A stretch of 64,000 nucleotides of DNA from Anaerolineaceae bacterium (GTDB lineage Bacteria; Chloroflexota; Anaerolineae; Anaerolineales; Anaerolineaceae). The stretch is from the NCBI GenBank assembly GCA_016841365.1, contig JAENZI010000003.1, positions 81,423-145,422 on the forward strand, given 5' to 3'. This document shows positions 34,122-43,491 of the stretch, piece by piece. Under the pieces are notes generated by a model, which ran no database searches, was not told where the DNA came from, and was given only the letters and a program-made list of their open reading frames with translations. Both the position numbers and the translations under genes were made by a program. Each line of letters begins with the position of its first letter. The first letter of the stretch is position 1.

Positions 34122-34162
34122 CCTTGTGTTATTTTTACCGAAAGATTAAAGGAATTAAACAT

Positions 34163-34720
34163 ATGATCGATGTCAATGAACTACGCAAAGGTGTAACCTT
34201 TGAACAAGACGGCAATCTTTACAAGGTGCTCGATTACGCCCACAACAAACCAGGCCGCGGGGCTGCCACCATCCGCATTAAGGCGCGTGATCTGCGAAGT
34301 GGGACAACACTTGAAATGACCTTCTCCTCGGGCAACCGCGTGCAGGATGTCAGGCTAGATTATCACAACGCCCAGTTTTTATACTCCGATGAACGTTTCT
34401 TTTACTTCATGGATAACAACACCTACGAGCAATATCCGGTCAACCGGGATATTGTGGGTGAACAGGCTGATTTTCTAAAGCCAAATATGGATGTCAAGCT
34501 CATGTTTTACGAAACAGAAGCTCTCGACATCGACTTACCCACATCCGTTGACCTGCTCATCACCCAGGCTGAAGCTTCCGTGCGCGGCGACACTGCTACA
34601 GGTGTGACGAAAAAAGTCATCACTGAAACGGGCTTAGAGGTACAGGTACCCTCATTTGTAGGTGAAGGTGACACTATCCGCGTGGATACCCGCAATGGTG
34701 AATACGTTACTCGTGTATAA
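34163..34720 (+). CDS. efp: Translation elongation factor P
   Basis: The 185-residue protein has the three-domain EF-P layout (MIDVNELRKGVTF, NTYEQYPV, VDLLITQAEASVRGDTA). It relieves ribosome stalling at polyproline. The tip of domain I reads NKPGRG: arginine 32 (codon 34256-34258) stands where most EF-Ps have the lysine that is lysylated or otherwise modified. Arginine at this site is known from the EarP-rhamnosylated subfamily; no EarP-like gene is in the window. An earlier in-frame start would add 13 residues, but AAAGGA at 34148-34153 points to the ATG at 34163. Confidence 0.95.
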   Translation: MIDVNELRKGVTFEQDGNLYKVLDYAHNKPGRGAATIRIKARDLRSGTTLEMTFSSGNRVQDVRLDYHNAQFLYSDERFFYFMDNNTYEQYPVNRDIVGEQADFLKPNMDVKLMFYETEALDIDLPTSVDLLITQAEASVRGDTATGVTKKVITETGLEVQVPSFVGEGDTIRVDTRNGEYVTRV

Positions 34721-34753
34721 GCACGAGTTCCACAAAACTAAATAGTAACAACA

Positions 34754-34777
34754 GAATCCCTTCGGGGATTCAGTTTT
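34754..34777 (+). terminator. Terminator-like hairpin after efp
   Basis: GAATCCC (34754-34760) and GGGATTC (34765-34771) enclose a TTCG tetraloop and are followed by AGTTTT. It is short, but the stable tetraloop supports it. Partial read-through into the next gene is likely. Confidence 0.6.
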
Positions 34778-34792
34778 AACTGGGAGGTCAAC

Positions 34793-35119
34793 ATGCGAGT
34801 CCCAACGACAGGAAAAGAATGCCCATATTTCTACGGCGATTATCATCGCGGCAAACACCACGAAGAGTGCCGCCTGATTGAGAATAGTGACCCGCCGTGG
34901 CAAATTAAGCACTGTAAAACCTGTCCAGTCCCGGATATTGTGATGGCAAACTCATGTCCGCACATGATCCTCTCCGGCGAGATCAAAAAGGGCTTTCTTG
35001 GGTTTGGTCAAAAAGTGAAAATCTCAGCCTACTGCACCAAAAGCCACCAGGTCGTCGAAGACCCCTTCGTCGGCTGCAGTGAGTGCCACCCAATCCTCAA
35101 TTTATTTAAAGAACCCTGA
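34793..35119 (+). CDS. Small cysteine-rich protein of unknown function
   Basis: This 108-residue soluble protein has eight cysteines, including CKTC (42-45) and CSEC (95-98) pairs and isolated ones at 10, 27, 56 and 81, plus several histidines. The pattern suggests one or two structural zinc sites or an Fe-S cluster. The segment SGEIKKGFLGFGQKVKISAYC looks like a small beta unit. I do not recognise the family. GGGAGG lies before ATG 34793, and it follows efp closely, after a weak terminator. Confidence 0.65.
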   Translation: MRVPTTGKECPYFYGDYHRGKHHEECRLIENSDPPWQIKHCKTCPVPDIVMANSCPHMILSGEIKKGFLGFGQKVKISAYCTKSHQVVEDPFVGCSECHPILNLFKEP

Positions 35120-35288
35120 TGCCACTTAGCGGATTTTTTGGTCTCGGCGACACCTTACTAAATACCAATTTAGACGTTTTCCTGCAAGAAATGGTCGCAT
35201 TCAGCGCTAAACACGACCGAATCCATCTTCGGCAAAGCACAGCGTTGACCAATATCTAAAACTTTTATTAATATTCCTGCCATTATGC

Positions 35289-35317
35289 TGGTCACCCGCT
35301 ATCATGATAGGTATAAT
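35289..35317 (+). promoter_or_regulatory. Candidate promoter of ftsH
   Basis: A perfect TATAAT at 35312-35317 sits 17 bp after TGGTCA (35289-35294, four of six consensus bases). It is about 50 bp before the ftsH start. A TATCATGATA palindrome lies in the spacer and could bind a regulator. Confidence 0.45.
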
Positions 35318-35367
35318 ACCTGAGGCATTATGTCTAATGGAACGTTTTTAATACTATGGAGGACTAA

Positions 35368-37230
35368 GTGAAATCACGAAACCAATCGTTTATCATCTAT
35401 ATATTGCTGTTTGTAGCAATCATTGCGATGGTATTCTTTTCTGTCAACCAGCAGGCTGCTGGTTCTGATGAAATCCCAATTAACAAACTTGCCACCGATA
35501 TCAAGGCAGGCCGGGTAAAGACCATCATCGAAGATGACAGCCGGCTTGAAATCATCTACAAAGACTCCGATGCCATCAAAACATCAACCAAAGACCCCAG
35601 TTCCCCGCTGATCGAACAACTGGTTGAGCTTGGTGTTTCCCCTGAAGATCTTTCTGCAGAGAATATTTCTGTTGAAATCAAGCTACCGAGTCCGTTCTTA
35701 GGCATCGTTTCGATTGCAAGCTACATTCTGCCCTTCCTGTTCCTGATCGGTATGTTCTGGTTCATCTTCCGGCAGGCACAGGGCAGCAACAATGCCGCCA
35801 TGTCATTCGGCAAATCAAAAGCCCGCATGTTTTCGGGTGATCATCCCACAGTAACATTTGATGATGTCGCAGGTGTGGATGAATCCAAAGAAGAACTGCA
35901 GGAAGTGGTTGAATTCTTACGTGAACCTCAAAAATTCATCGCTTTAGGCGCAAGGATCCCGAAAGGTGTGCTTTTAGTTGGTGCGCCCGGAACTGGTAAA
36001 ACCCTGATGGCAAAAGCCGTTTCAGGTGAGGCTGGTGTGCCCTTCTTTTCAATTTCCGGTTCAGAATTCGTTGAGATGTTTGTAGGTGTTGGTGCCAGCC
36101 GTGTGCGAGACCTATTTGAACAGGCAAAACGCCACTCCCCCGCAATTGTGTTTGTTGACGAAATTGACGCCGTCGGCCGGCACCGTGGTGCAGGTTTAGG
36201 CGGCAGCCATGACGAACGCGAACAAACCCTCAACCAACTCCTGGTTGAGATGGACGGTTTCGACACGGATACCAATGTGATCATCATTGCAGCCACGAAC
36301 CGCCCCGATATCCTCGACCCTGCCCTCTTGCGCCCAGGTCGTTTTGACCGTAGAGTGGTCTTAGATCGGCCGGACATTAAAGGCCGGGAGGAAATCCTCG
36401 AAGTGCATATCAAAGGCAAACCGGTCTCACCCGATGTTGACCTGCATGATATTGCCCGCTCGACACCCGGCTTTGTTGGTGCAGATATTGAAAACCTGGT
36501 CAACGAGGCTGCCATTCTCGCTGCCCGTCGGGACAAGAAAGTCATTGAACATCCCGAATTCATTGAAGCTATTGAACGTGTGATTGCCGGCCCAGAGCGT
36601 AAAAGCAGGCTGATCAATGAAAATGAGAAACGAATCATTGCCTACCATGAAGCTGGTCATGCCGTGGTGATCAATGCCCTACCTGAGGCAGACACTGTGC
36701 AAAAGGTTTCGATCATCTCCCGCGGTGAAGCAGGTGGTTACACCATCGCCTTCCCGGAAGAGGATCGTGTTCTAAAGTCCAAAAACCAAATCATCAGCGA
36801 CATGGTCAGCCTTCTTGGCGGCCGTGCGGCTGAAGATGTCGTCTTCAGTGACATCACATCCGGGGCCTCTAACGACCTTGAGCGTGTCACCAAACTTGCC
36901 CGCACGATGGTAATGCGCTTGGGCATGAGTGATGAATTAGGTCCGATGGTTTACGGCAAGCAAGAAGAGCTGGTGTTCTTAGGTCGTGAGATGTCGGAAC
37001 AGCGTGATTATTCCGAGCACATCGCTGAAAAAATCGACTCTGCAATCCAGAAACTCGTGCAGGATGCTTACACACAGGCAAAAGCGATCGTTGTGAAATA
37101 TCGGGAGGAACTCGATAAGATTGCCAACAGGCTTCTCGAGGCAGAAACGATCAGTGCCGACGAGTTTTACGAAATCTTCCCAACCCCGGTTGAGAAAAAC
37201 GGCGGAATACCTGAAAAAGTTATCGGATAA
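35368..37230 (+). CDS. ftsH: ATP-dependent zinc metalloprotease FtsH
   Basis: Two transmembrane helices (about 8-26 and 112-135) flank a short outer domain. The AAA+ domain has Walker A GAPGTGKT, pore loop MFVGVG, Walker [12 protein letters not shown] and the second region of homology with [19 protein letters not shown]. The protease domain has the zinc site HEAGH. At 620 residues it is full length. It extracts and degrades membrane and regulatory proteins. The start is GTG at 35368, backed by GGAGGA. Confidence 0.97.
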   Translation: MKSRNQSFIIYILLFVAIIAMVFFSVNQQAAGSDEIPINKLATDIKAGRVKTIIEDDSRLEIIYKDSDAIKTSTKDPSSPLIEQLVELGVSPEDLSAENISVEIKLPSPFLGIVSIASYILPFLFLIGMFWFIFRQAQGSNNAAMSFGKSKARMFSGDHPTVTFDDVAGVDESKEELQEVVEFLREPQKFIALGARIPKGVLLVGAPGTGKTLMAKAVSGEAGVPFFSISGSEFVEMFVGVGASRVRDLFEQAKRHSPAIVFVDEIDAVGRHRGAGLGGSHDEREQTLNQLLVEMDGFDTDTNVIIIAATNRPDILDPALLRPGRFDRRVVLDRPDIKGREEILEVHIKGKPVSPDVDLHDIARSTPGFVGADIENLVNEAAILAARRDKKVIEHPEFIEAIERVIAGPERKSRLINENEKRIIAYHEAGHAVVINALPEADTVQKVSIISRGEAGGYTIAFPEEDRVLKSKNQIISDMVSLLGGRAAEDVVFSDITSGASNDLERVTKLARTMVMRLGMSDELGPMVYGKQEELVFLGREMSEQRDYSEHIAEKIDSAIQKLVQDAYTQAKAIVVKYREELDKIANRLLEAETISADEFYEIFPTPVEKNGGIPEKVIG

Positions 37231-37235
37231 AGTCA

Positions 37236-37264
37236 AAGGCTGCGATTTGATCGCAGCCTTTTTT
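37236..37264 (+). terminator. Terminator of ftsH
   Basis: AAGGCTGCGA (37236-37245) pairs perfectly with TCGCAGCCTT (37251-37260), followed by TTTT. It lies 6 bp after the stop and just before the end of the opposing acyl-CoA ligase gene. Confidence 0.85.
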
Positions 37265-37274
37265 ATTATACAAA

Positions 37275-38900
37275 TCAGGGTTGCCGTGCCATGTGCTCCC
37301 TGACCAATTCCCGCCTGAGCACTTTACCCACACGTGTTCGGGGCAGTGTGGTCTTGAATTCAATCCACTTCGGGATCTTATAGCGGGTGAGGTATTCTGC
37401 ACAAAAAGTTTGAATTTCTTCCACTGTTACAGAAGCCCTTTCCTTCAAAACAACCCATGCCATCACTACCTCAGATCCGTCCTGGTCAACCACACCGGCA
37501 ACGGCAACATCCTGCACTTCAGGATGCTTGCGGATCACGGCTTCAACTTCATTTGGCCAGACCTGGAATCCCCCGGGTTTGATCACATCCTTTTTCCGAT
37601 CAACAATGTAAAAATAACCGTCTTCATCCATACACACGATATCACCGGTATACAACCAGCCATTCCGGATTGCCATTTGACTCTCTTCAGGCCGCCCAAA
37701 ATACCCGGCCATCACCTGCGGTCCACGGATGATCAATTCTCCTGCCTGGTTCGGACCTAATTCCGTTTCCCCAGTTTCCATATCGACCACTTTGCAATCC
37801 ACATTGGGCAAAGGCAAGCCGATTGAACCCTCACGATTTTCACCCAAAACCGGGTTACAATGCGTGGCTGTTGGTGCTTCCGAAAGGCCATATCCCTCCA
37901 CCAGATGACCGTGAGTTAACGCTTCAAACTCGCGTTTAACCTGAATGGGTAAAGTCGCTGATCCCGAGATGCAGGCTTTAATAGATGAAAGGTCATATTT
38001 ATCTTCCAATACAGGCGGATAATGGTTAATCGCAGCATACAGACTGGGTACGCCGGGGAAAACTGTCGCCTGGTGCTTTTCTGCTGCTGCCAAAAGATGA
38101 TCAAGATCAAGCGGGTTGGGTATTAACACCATCCTGGCACCCATTTTGACAGCCAGATTCATCCCCAACACCATGCCATACACGTGATAAATCGGTATGG
38201 CGACCAGCACCGTCTCTTCACCCGGTGAAGTATTGACCAGCCATTGGTTAAACTGGTAGACATTGGCAATAAGATTGCGGTGCAGCCCAATAGCACACTT
38301 CGGCGTGCCCGTTGTGCCGCCAGAATATTGAAATACAGCAGGTTCATCATGCCGCACATCAACCTCAACAGGCTCCCCGCCTGCTTGCTGTTTCAACATC
38401 TCGTTCCAGGTAATATCTGCGGAATTTAAATCGAGGTTCTCACCATCAACCACAATCATCGAATTAATTCTTTTCCGGATCGGCTCAGAATTGATGGCCT
38501 CATAGGCTAATGCGTGTAGAATCATGGACTGAAAACCCGACTCCGATACGAGGGTTTCAACTTCTGCAGGCGTATAAGCAGGGTTCAACGCCATCACCAC
38601 GCCGCCTGCTTTGAGGATGCCATAATAACCGATCACAAACTCAGGCGTGTTTGCCAGGTAAATCCCAACCCGGTCGCCCTTATTCAATCCTCGTGAGATC
38701 AAGAAACGCGCAACTCGTTCTGAAAGTAAATCCACCTGCTGATAGGTCAATTGTTCATCCCCAAAAATAACGCAAACCGATTCCCCATAAGTCTTCACAG
38801 CGTTTCTAAACAAATCAACCAGTGAAATATCGGGAATGTCGATCTCTGCCGGCACACCCTCATCATAATGTGCTAACCAGGGACGATTAATTTTCTTCAT
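37275..38900 (-). CDS. Long-chain fatty-acid-CoA ligase (AMP-binding)
   Basis: This 541-residue adenylate-forming enzyme shows the P-loop QYSGGTTGTPK, the GYGLSEAP motif, the TGD box GWLYTGDIVCMDEDGYFY and the hinge DRKKDVIKPGGFQVWP, and it retains the C-terminal lysine region (TRVGKVLRREL). It activates a fatty acid with ATP and CoA; the length and motifs fit the FadD group. Its start overlaps the miaA end by 14 bp, with GAGGAGG as ribosome binding site inside miaA, so the three genes yraN-miaA-ligase form one operon. Confidence 0.9.
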   Translation of the reverse strand: MKKINRPWLAHYDEGVPAEIDIPDISLVDLFRNAVKTYGESVCVIFGDEQLTYQQVDLLSERVARFLISRGLNKGDRVGIYLANTPEFVIGYYGILKAGGVVMALNPAYTPAEVETLVSESGFQSMILHALAYEAINSEPIRKRINSMIVVDGENLDLNSADITWNEMLKQQAGGEPVEVDVRHDEPAVFQYSGGTTGTPKCAIGLHRNLIANVYQFNQWLVNTSPGEETVLVAIPIYHVYGMVLGMNLAVKMGARMVLIPNPLDLDHLLAAAEKHQATVFPGVPSLYAAINHYPPVLEDKYDLSSIKACISGSATLPIQVKREFEALTHGHLVEGYGLSEAPTATHCNPVLGENREGSIGLPLPNVDCKVVDMETGETELGPNQAGELIIRGPQVMAGYFGRPEESQMAIRNGWLYTGDIVCMDEDGYFYIVDRKKDVIKPGGFQVWPNEVEAVIRKHPEVQDVAVAGVVDQDGSEVVMAWVVLKERASVTVEEIQTFCAEYLTRYKIPKWIEFKTTLPRTRVGKVLRRELVREHMARQP

Positions 38901-39825
38901 TGAGCCTCCTCATGATGATCGCTTCAATATCGTCAGCCACAACATCCGTTGCGTCCACCCAGGTGATACGCGGATCATCTGGCTTGAACCAGTTTGCCTG
39001 ACGGCGCACAAACACCCGCGTGTTCCGCCTGATCAACGCAATCGCTTCCTCAAGGTCAATCTCCCCCTGCAAAAATTGGATGATCTCCGCATAACCAATG
39101 GCTGAAAAGGTAGAAAGATCTGGTGAATAGCCAGCATCCAGCAAACGCTGCACCTCTTCAACCAAACCATCAGCGATCATCTGGTCGATCCTTTGATCCA
39201 CCCGGTCATAAAGTTCTTCACGTGGCCGATTAAGCCCAATAATCACTGGATCATAAAGACAGCTTTGCTTATCACGCAAGTCCGAGAACCTTTCGCCGGT
39301 TTTTAAGATCACTTCCAGCGCCCTTACTGTCCTGCGCAGATTGCGATAATCAATTTTTTCTGCAGCCTTACGGTCCAAAACTGCCAAACGCTTGTGCAGA
39401 CCTTCTGCACCAATTTCTGCTGCCCAGGCATTCAATGCCGCTCGTAACTGATGATCCGGTCGTTGCGGCGGGATGTTCCACCCTTCAATAATTGACCGCA
39501 CATACTGCCCGGTGCCCCCCACCAGAAAAGGTAATTTTCCTCTTTTATGAATAGCGTCAATCGCTCGGTAAGCCTCAGGCTGATAAACCGCCAGGCTCCA
39601 GCGCTCATCCGGGTCAGCCACATCAATCAGGTGGTGCGGCACTTCCTGCTGCTCTTGTAGGCTGGGTTTTGCTGTGCCGATATCCATCCCCCGGTACAAA
39701 AGCCGCGAATCAGCAGAAACGATCTCGCCACCCAACCGCCTGGCAAGGGTAATTGATACAGTCGTCTTGCCAACAGCTGTTGGTCCAACAATCACAATCA
39801 GGGGTAGTTTACGCGGAGAATTCAT
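38887..39825 (-). CDS. miaA: tRNA dimethylallyltransferase
   Basis: The 312-residue enzyme has a P-loop GPTAVGKTTVS, the DSRLLYRGMDIGTAKP segment that contacts tRNA and the isoprenoid donor, and QYVRSIIEGW followed by a basic Arg-rich region. It adds the dimethylallyl group to A37 of tRNAs reading UNN codons. The ATG overlaps the yraN stop by 4 bp (ATGA). Length and motif order are standard. Confidence 0.96.
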   Translation of the reverse strand: MNSPRKLPLIVIVGPTAVGKTTVSITLARRLGGEIVSADSRLLYRGMDIGTAKPSLQEQQEVPHHLIDVADPDERWSLAVYQPEAYRAIDAIHKRGKLPFLVGGTGQYVRSIIEGWNIPPQRPDHQLRAALNAWAAEIGAEGLHKRLAVLDRKAAEKIDYRNLRRTVRALEVILKTGERFSDLRDKQSCLYDPVIIGLNRPREELYDRVDQRIDQMIADGLVEEVQRLLDAGYSPDLSTFSAIGYAEIIQFLQGEIDLEEAIALIRRNTRVFVRRQANWFKPDDPRITWVDATDVVADDIEAIIMRRLNEEN

Positions 39826-40184
39826 ATAGCTACATTTATAAAATGCTGGATGTCTTCGATCTGATTCTGATGATCCATCAATATGGCGACAACATCAATC
39901 CGCCAATCATCAGGCTGGTCTGGGTTCGCTTGCAGCCAGAGTAAGGCGGTGTTACTAATGCGCTCGAGCTTCTCCGGGGTCACACTGTCTTCAGGTTCGC
40001 CAAAAGCTGAGGATGTCCTGGTTTTAACTTCCACAAACACGATGCTATCACCATCACGAGCGACCAAATCAAGTTCACCATAACGGGAGGTGAAATTCTG
40101 TTCAATGATCTGATAACCCTGATCTTCCAGGTATTTTGCTGCCAGGGCTTCACCTGTTTTTCCGACATGTTGTTGATAAGTCAT
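39822..40184 (-). CDS. YraN/UPF0102 family endonuclease-like protein
   Basis: The 120-residue protein has the restriction-endonuclease-like core of this family: GEALAAKYLEDQGY, ELDLVARDGDSIVFVEVKTR, with E/D-EVK residues that would bind metal. The cellular role is unproven, although a nuclease or DNA-processing role is suspected for the family. GTG 40190 is possible, but AAGG 5 nt ahead favours ATG 40184. It is the first gene of the yraN-miaA-ligase operon. Confidence 0.9.
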   Translation of the reverse strand: MTYQQHVGKTGEALAAKYLEDQGYQIIEQNFTSRYGELDLVARDGDSIVFVEVKTRTSSAFGEPEDSVTPEKLERISNTALLWLQANPDQPDDWRIDVVAILMDHQNQIEDIQHFINVAI

Positions 40185-40299
40185 CTTCACCTTGTCTTTG
40201 AGTGAATTAATCCTACGCTATTGGATCAGAAGCGTCAAGAAAAATTAATCCCCGAATCATTAACTTATAATTATCGGTTAAAATCAATATGGAGGTCTT

Positions 40300-41457
40300 A
40301 TGCCCATATCAGAAATCATCACCATCGGAACCGAGTTGTTACTCGGGGAAATCACAGACACAAACTCAACCTACATCGCCCGCACGCTGCGTGACTATGG
40401 GATTGATATTTACCGCATCACCACCATCGGTGATAACCCCGGCAGGATCGCTTCAACCATCAAAGAAGCACTCAAGCGGGCGGATATCGTCATCACCACG
40501 GGCGGGCTTGGTCCAACCATTGATGACCCCACCCGCCAATCAGTCGCGGCTGCTGCTGATAGAGGATTGGTCTTCGAACCCGATCTCTGGGAACAAATCC
40601 TGGAACGGTTCAAAGCCTATGGCAGAACGCCAACAGAAAACAACCGCCGGCAAGCTTATATTCCGCAAGGTGCCATTAAGGTCAACAATCCTGTAGGTAC
40701 AGCCCCTTGTTTCATTGTGGAAATCGACCACTCGTGCATCATCTCGCTCCCGGGCGTCCCAAAAGAGATGGAATTTATATTGCGGGAATCCGTTATTCCC
40801 TATCTCAGCCAAAATTACGAATTAAAATCTCAAATTATTAAGGCAACCGTCTTACATGCGGCGTCAATTGGCGAATCGATGATCGATGAAAAGATCGAAG
40901 ACCTCGAACAACTTGCCAACCCTACCGTTGGCCTGCTGGCACACCCCGGGCAGGTGGATATTCGGGTGACCGCCAAAGCAGAATCAGGAACAGAGGCTCA
41001 AAAATTAAGCAAACCCATCATTGAAGAACTATTCTCCCGCCTTGGAGATTACATCTACGGCATCGATGGCGAAACTTTGGAAGGCACAGTGAGCCAAAAC
41101 CTGAACCAAAATCAGCAGCAATTAGCGTTGATTGAATTTGGCATGAACGGATCCTTCATTTCCCGGTTGAACCATGGGCAACCCAATTTGCTTAAGACTC
41201 AAATCATCAACACCCATACAGCAGATGAAAGCGATTTTCTCAAGCAGGTTGTAGAATTTCAACACCAGCATCTTGCTGACATCGGCTTTGGTATTGCACT
41301 GACGGTGAATGACCGAGTCACAGTACAATTAGCCTATGTTGATTCACGAAAATCTAAATTAATTACGCGCAGTTATGGCGGCCCGAAAGAGCATGCCCAC
41401 CTATGGGCACAAAACACAGGCCTCGATTTTTTGCGCAGACAAATTTTAAACATTTAA
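40300..41457 (+). CDS. CinA-like protein with degenerate C-terminal domain
   Basis: Residues 1-170 form the MoaB/MogA-like CinA domain (IGTELLLGEITDTN, TTGGLGPTIDDPT, PGVPKEM), followed by the KH-like middle domain. The last 130 residues align in position with the PncC nicotinamide-nucleotide amidase domain. The catalytic ESCTGG motif is missing: the equivalent stretch reads LIEFGMNGSFISR. The ADP-ribose or NMN pyrophosphatase function of the front part may persist, while the amidase is probably lost. GGAGG lies ahead of ATG 40300, and TATAAT is at 40266-40271 without a good -35. Confidence 0.85.
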   Translation: MPISEIITIGTELLLGEITDTNSTYIARTLRDYGIDIYRITTIGDNPGRIASTIKEALKRADIVITTGGLGPTIDDPTRQSVAAAADRGLVFEPDLWEQILERFKAYGRTPTENNRRQAYIPQGAIKVNNPVGTAPCFIVEIDHSCIISLPGVPKEMEFILRESVIPYLSQNYELKSQIIKATVLHAASIGESMIDEKIEDLEQLANPTVGLLAHPGQVDIRVTAKAESGTEAQKLSKPIIEELFSRLGDYIYGIDGETLEGTVSQNLNQNQQQLALIEFGMNGSFISRLNHGQPNLLKTQIINTHTADESDFLKQVVEFQHQHLADIGFGIALTVNDRVTVQLAYVDSRKSKLITRSYGGPKEHAHLWAQNTGLDFLRRQILNI

Positions 41458-41483
41458 CGGTAACTCAATCAAATAGGAGAAAC

Positions 41484-43472
41484 ATGAAACAAGCAGATAC
41501 GATTTTTTACAACGCAACTGTATTGACCATGGACGAAAACTTTCACATATACGAGCCCGGTGCGGTTGTCGTTCAGGGCGATAGCATTCTGGATGTGGGC
41601 AATCAGGAAGAAATTTTGGAGCAGTACACCGCCGAAGAGCTCTTTGATTGCCATCAAAAGATCCTCCTGCCCGGTTTGATCAACGCGCACACACATGTTC
41701 CCATGACCTTGCTGCGCGGCCTCGCCGATGATCTTCGCCTTGATGTGTGGCTGATGGGCTACATGATGCCCGTTGAACGCGAGTTTGTCTCACCTGAATT
41801 CGTCAGGTTAGGCACAAAATTAGCCTGCGCCGAATCGATTCGCAGCGGTGTCACCACCTTTGTCGACCTGTATTATTTTGAAGACGATATCGCTCAGGCA
41901 ACAGCAGAGGCTGGTTTGCGAGCGGTTTGTTCACAGACCGTTCTTAAATTCCCCACACCAGATGCCACCTATTATGAAGAATCATTAGCTGCTTCAGAGG
42001 AATTCATCAAAAAATGGAAGGGACACCCGCTGATTGTGCCCTCTATCGGCCCTCACGCGCCCTACACCACCACGGATGAAATCCTGCGAGCCTGCGCTCA
42101 CATGGCTGTAAAGTACGATGTGCCGCTGCACATCCATATTTCAGAAACAGCCAGTGAGGTAGAAGAAATGCGGGAGGAACATGGGATGCCAGTTGTCCCC
42201 TATGTCCGCAAGCGCGGCATCTTTGATGCAAAGGTTATCGCTGCCCATTGTGTTCACATTGACGAAGGCGAGATGCGCACGCTCCAGCACGCGGGTGCTG
42301 GTGTCGCCCATAACCCTTCCTCAAATCTCAAATTAGCCTCCGGGTTCGCCAATACCACCCGCATGCTTGAGCTAGGCCTCAACGTCGGGATTGGCACAGA
42401 TGGACCGGCGTCAAATAACGACCTGGACATGATTGAGGAAATACGTCTAGCCTCCATGATCGCCAAATGCTCATCAGGCGATCCAACAGCCCTGCCAGCC
42501 AGACAGACTTTGGCAATGGCTACCAGTCTGGGTGCAAAAGCGATCCACATGGATCACCTGACCGGTTCCATCGTCCCCGGAAAGCGAGCGGATATCATCC
42601 TGATCGGCATTGATGAACTTCACAATTCCCCCAACTTCAGGAGGGACATGGAAGGCATTTATTCTCAGGTGATCTATGCCGCGAAATCAACCGACATCAG
42701 CGATGTGATGGTGAATGGGCAGTGGCTGATGCGGGATCGAGAATTACTTACGCTGGATGAGAAATCGTTGATCGCAGAAGCACAGGCGTACGCAAAAAAA
42801 ATCGACACCTTCTTAATCGCCAGGGAACAATCCGTGCTTTCAAAACTCATCGCCATTGGCGGTGCTATGGAGCAGGAAAGCTTCGAAGTGCAGGCAAAGG
42901 TTCACATCAAGGATCCAGATGCCATCATCGCTGCCCTCAACCAGGATCAAATTGAGATTGTCTACACCCGTCATTACCATGAATATGATACATATTTCTA
43001 CTTTGAACGTGAAGAACAGGGCCGCCTCCGCTATCGTGAAGATGAATTCATCGATAAGAACGGCCAGGTGACCAATGTACGCGGCCGGCTGACGCTGATC
43101 GGCATGACACGTGAAGGCTCATTCGACCGAGATGTAATGCTTTCTCGCAGCAGGTATTATGCTCCAGCCACCCACTCGCTCCGCTTCTACAGGGAATATT
43201 TCGAGCCCAACCATGAGATGGACATCGAAAAGAGCCGCCGCCGCTTCAAGATCCAATATCGGGATGTGGATTTCTATATCAACATTGACACCTTGCTCAA
43301 TCCTGATTTGGGCCACTTCTTAGAGGTGAAAAGCCGTACCTGGAGCCGTGGCGATGCTGAACTGAAATCAAAAATGATTGCAGAATTGATCGAATATCTG
43401 GGTGCATCATCTGAGATGGCAGAAACCCAGGATTATCCTGAAATCGTTGAAAACTATCACAAAAATAAATAA
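41484..43472 (+). CDS. MtaD-like amidohydrolase fused to a CYTH-like domain
   Basis: Residues 1-440 form a complete cytosine-deaminase/ATZ-TRZ-type metal hydrolase: LPGLINAHTHVPM, HIHISETASE, AAHCVH, VAHNPSSNLKL and GTDGPASNN. These are the motifs of 5'-methylthioadenosine/S-adenosylhomocysteine deaminases. Residues about 455-655 are an added domain resembling CYTH (triphosphate tunnel) proteins: FEVQAKV at its first strand (ExExK in the family, with Q for the second E here), YDTYFYFE, LRYRED and LGHFLEVKSRTWS. An earlier in-frame start overlaps cinA; AGGAGA supports ATG 41484. The fusion is a single open frame without any gap. Confidence 0.8.
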   Translation: MKQADTIFYNATVLTMDENFHIYEPGAVVVQGDSILDVGNQEEILEQYTAEELFDCHQKILLPGLINAHTHVPMTLLRGLADDLRLDVWLMGYMMPVEREFVSPEFVRLGTKLACAESIRSGVTTFVDLYYFEDDIAQATAEAGLRAVCSQTVLKFPTPDATYYEESLAASEEFIKKWKGHPLIVPSIGPHAPYTTTDEILRACAHMAVKYDVPLHIHISETASEVEEMREEHGMPVVPYVRKRGIFDAKVIAAHCVHIDEGEMRTLQHAGAGVAHNPSSNLKLASGFANTTRMLELGLNVGIGTDGPASNNDLDMIEEIRLASMIAKCSSGDPTALPARQTLAMATSLGAKAIHMDHLTGSIVPGKRADIILIGIDELHNSPNFRRDMEGIYSQVIYAAKSTDISDVMVNGQWLMRDRELLTLDEKSLIAEAQAYAKKIDTFLIAREQSVLSKLIAIGGAMEQESFEVQAKVHIKDPDAIIAALNQDQIEIVYTRHYHEYDTYFYFEREEQGRLRYREDEFIDKNGQVTNVRGRLTLIGMTREGSFDRDVMLSRSRYYAPATHSLRFYREYFEPNHEMDIEKSRRRFKIQYRDVDFYINIDTLLNPDLGHFLEVKSRTWSRGDAELKSKMIAELIEYLGASSEMAETQDYPEIVENYHKNK

Positions 43473-43491
43473 TTGCGAAAGCGAAACAAAA

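Noticed and set aside
35928-36638. Open frame of 236 codons opposite ftsH
   Set aside because: It mirrors the codon structure of the strongly conserved FtsH AAA+ domain, has no ribosome binding site and a Ser/Arg-rich composition typical of antisense frames.
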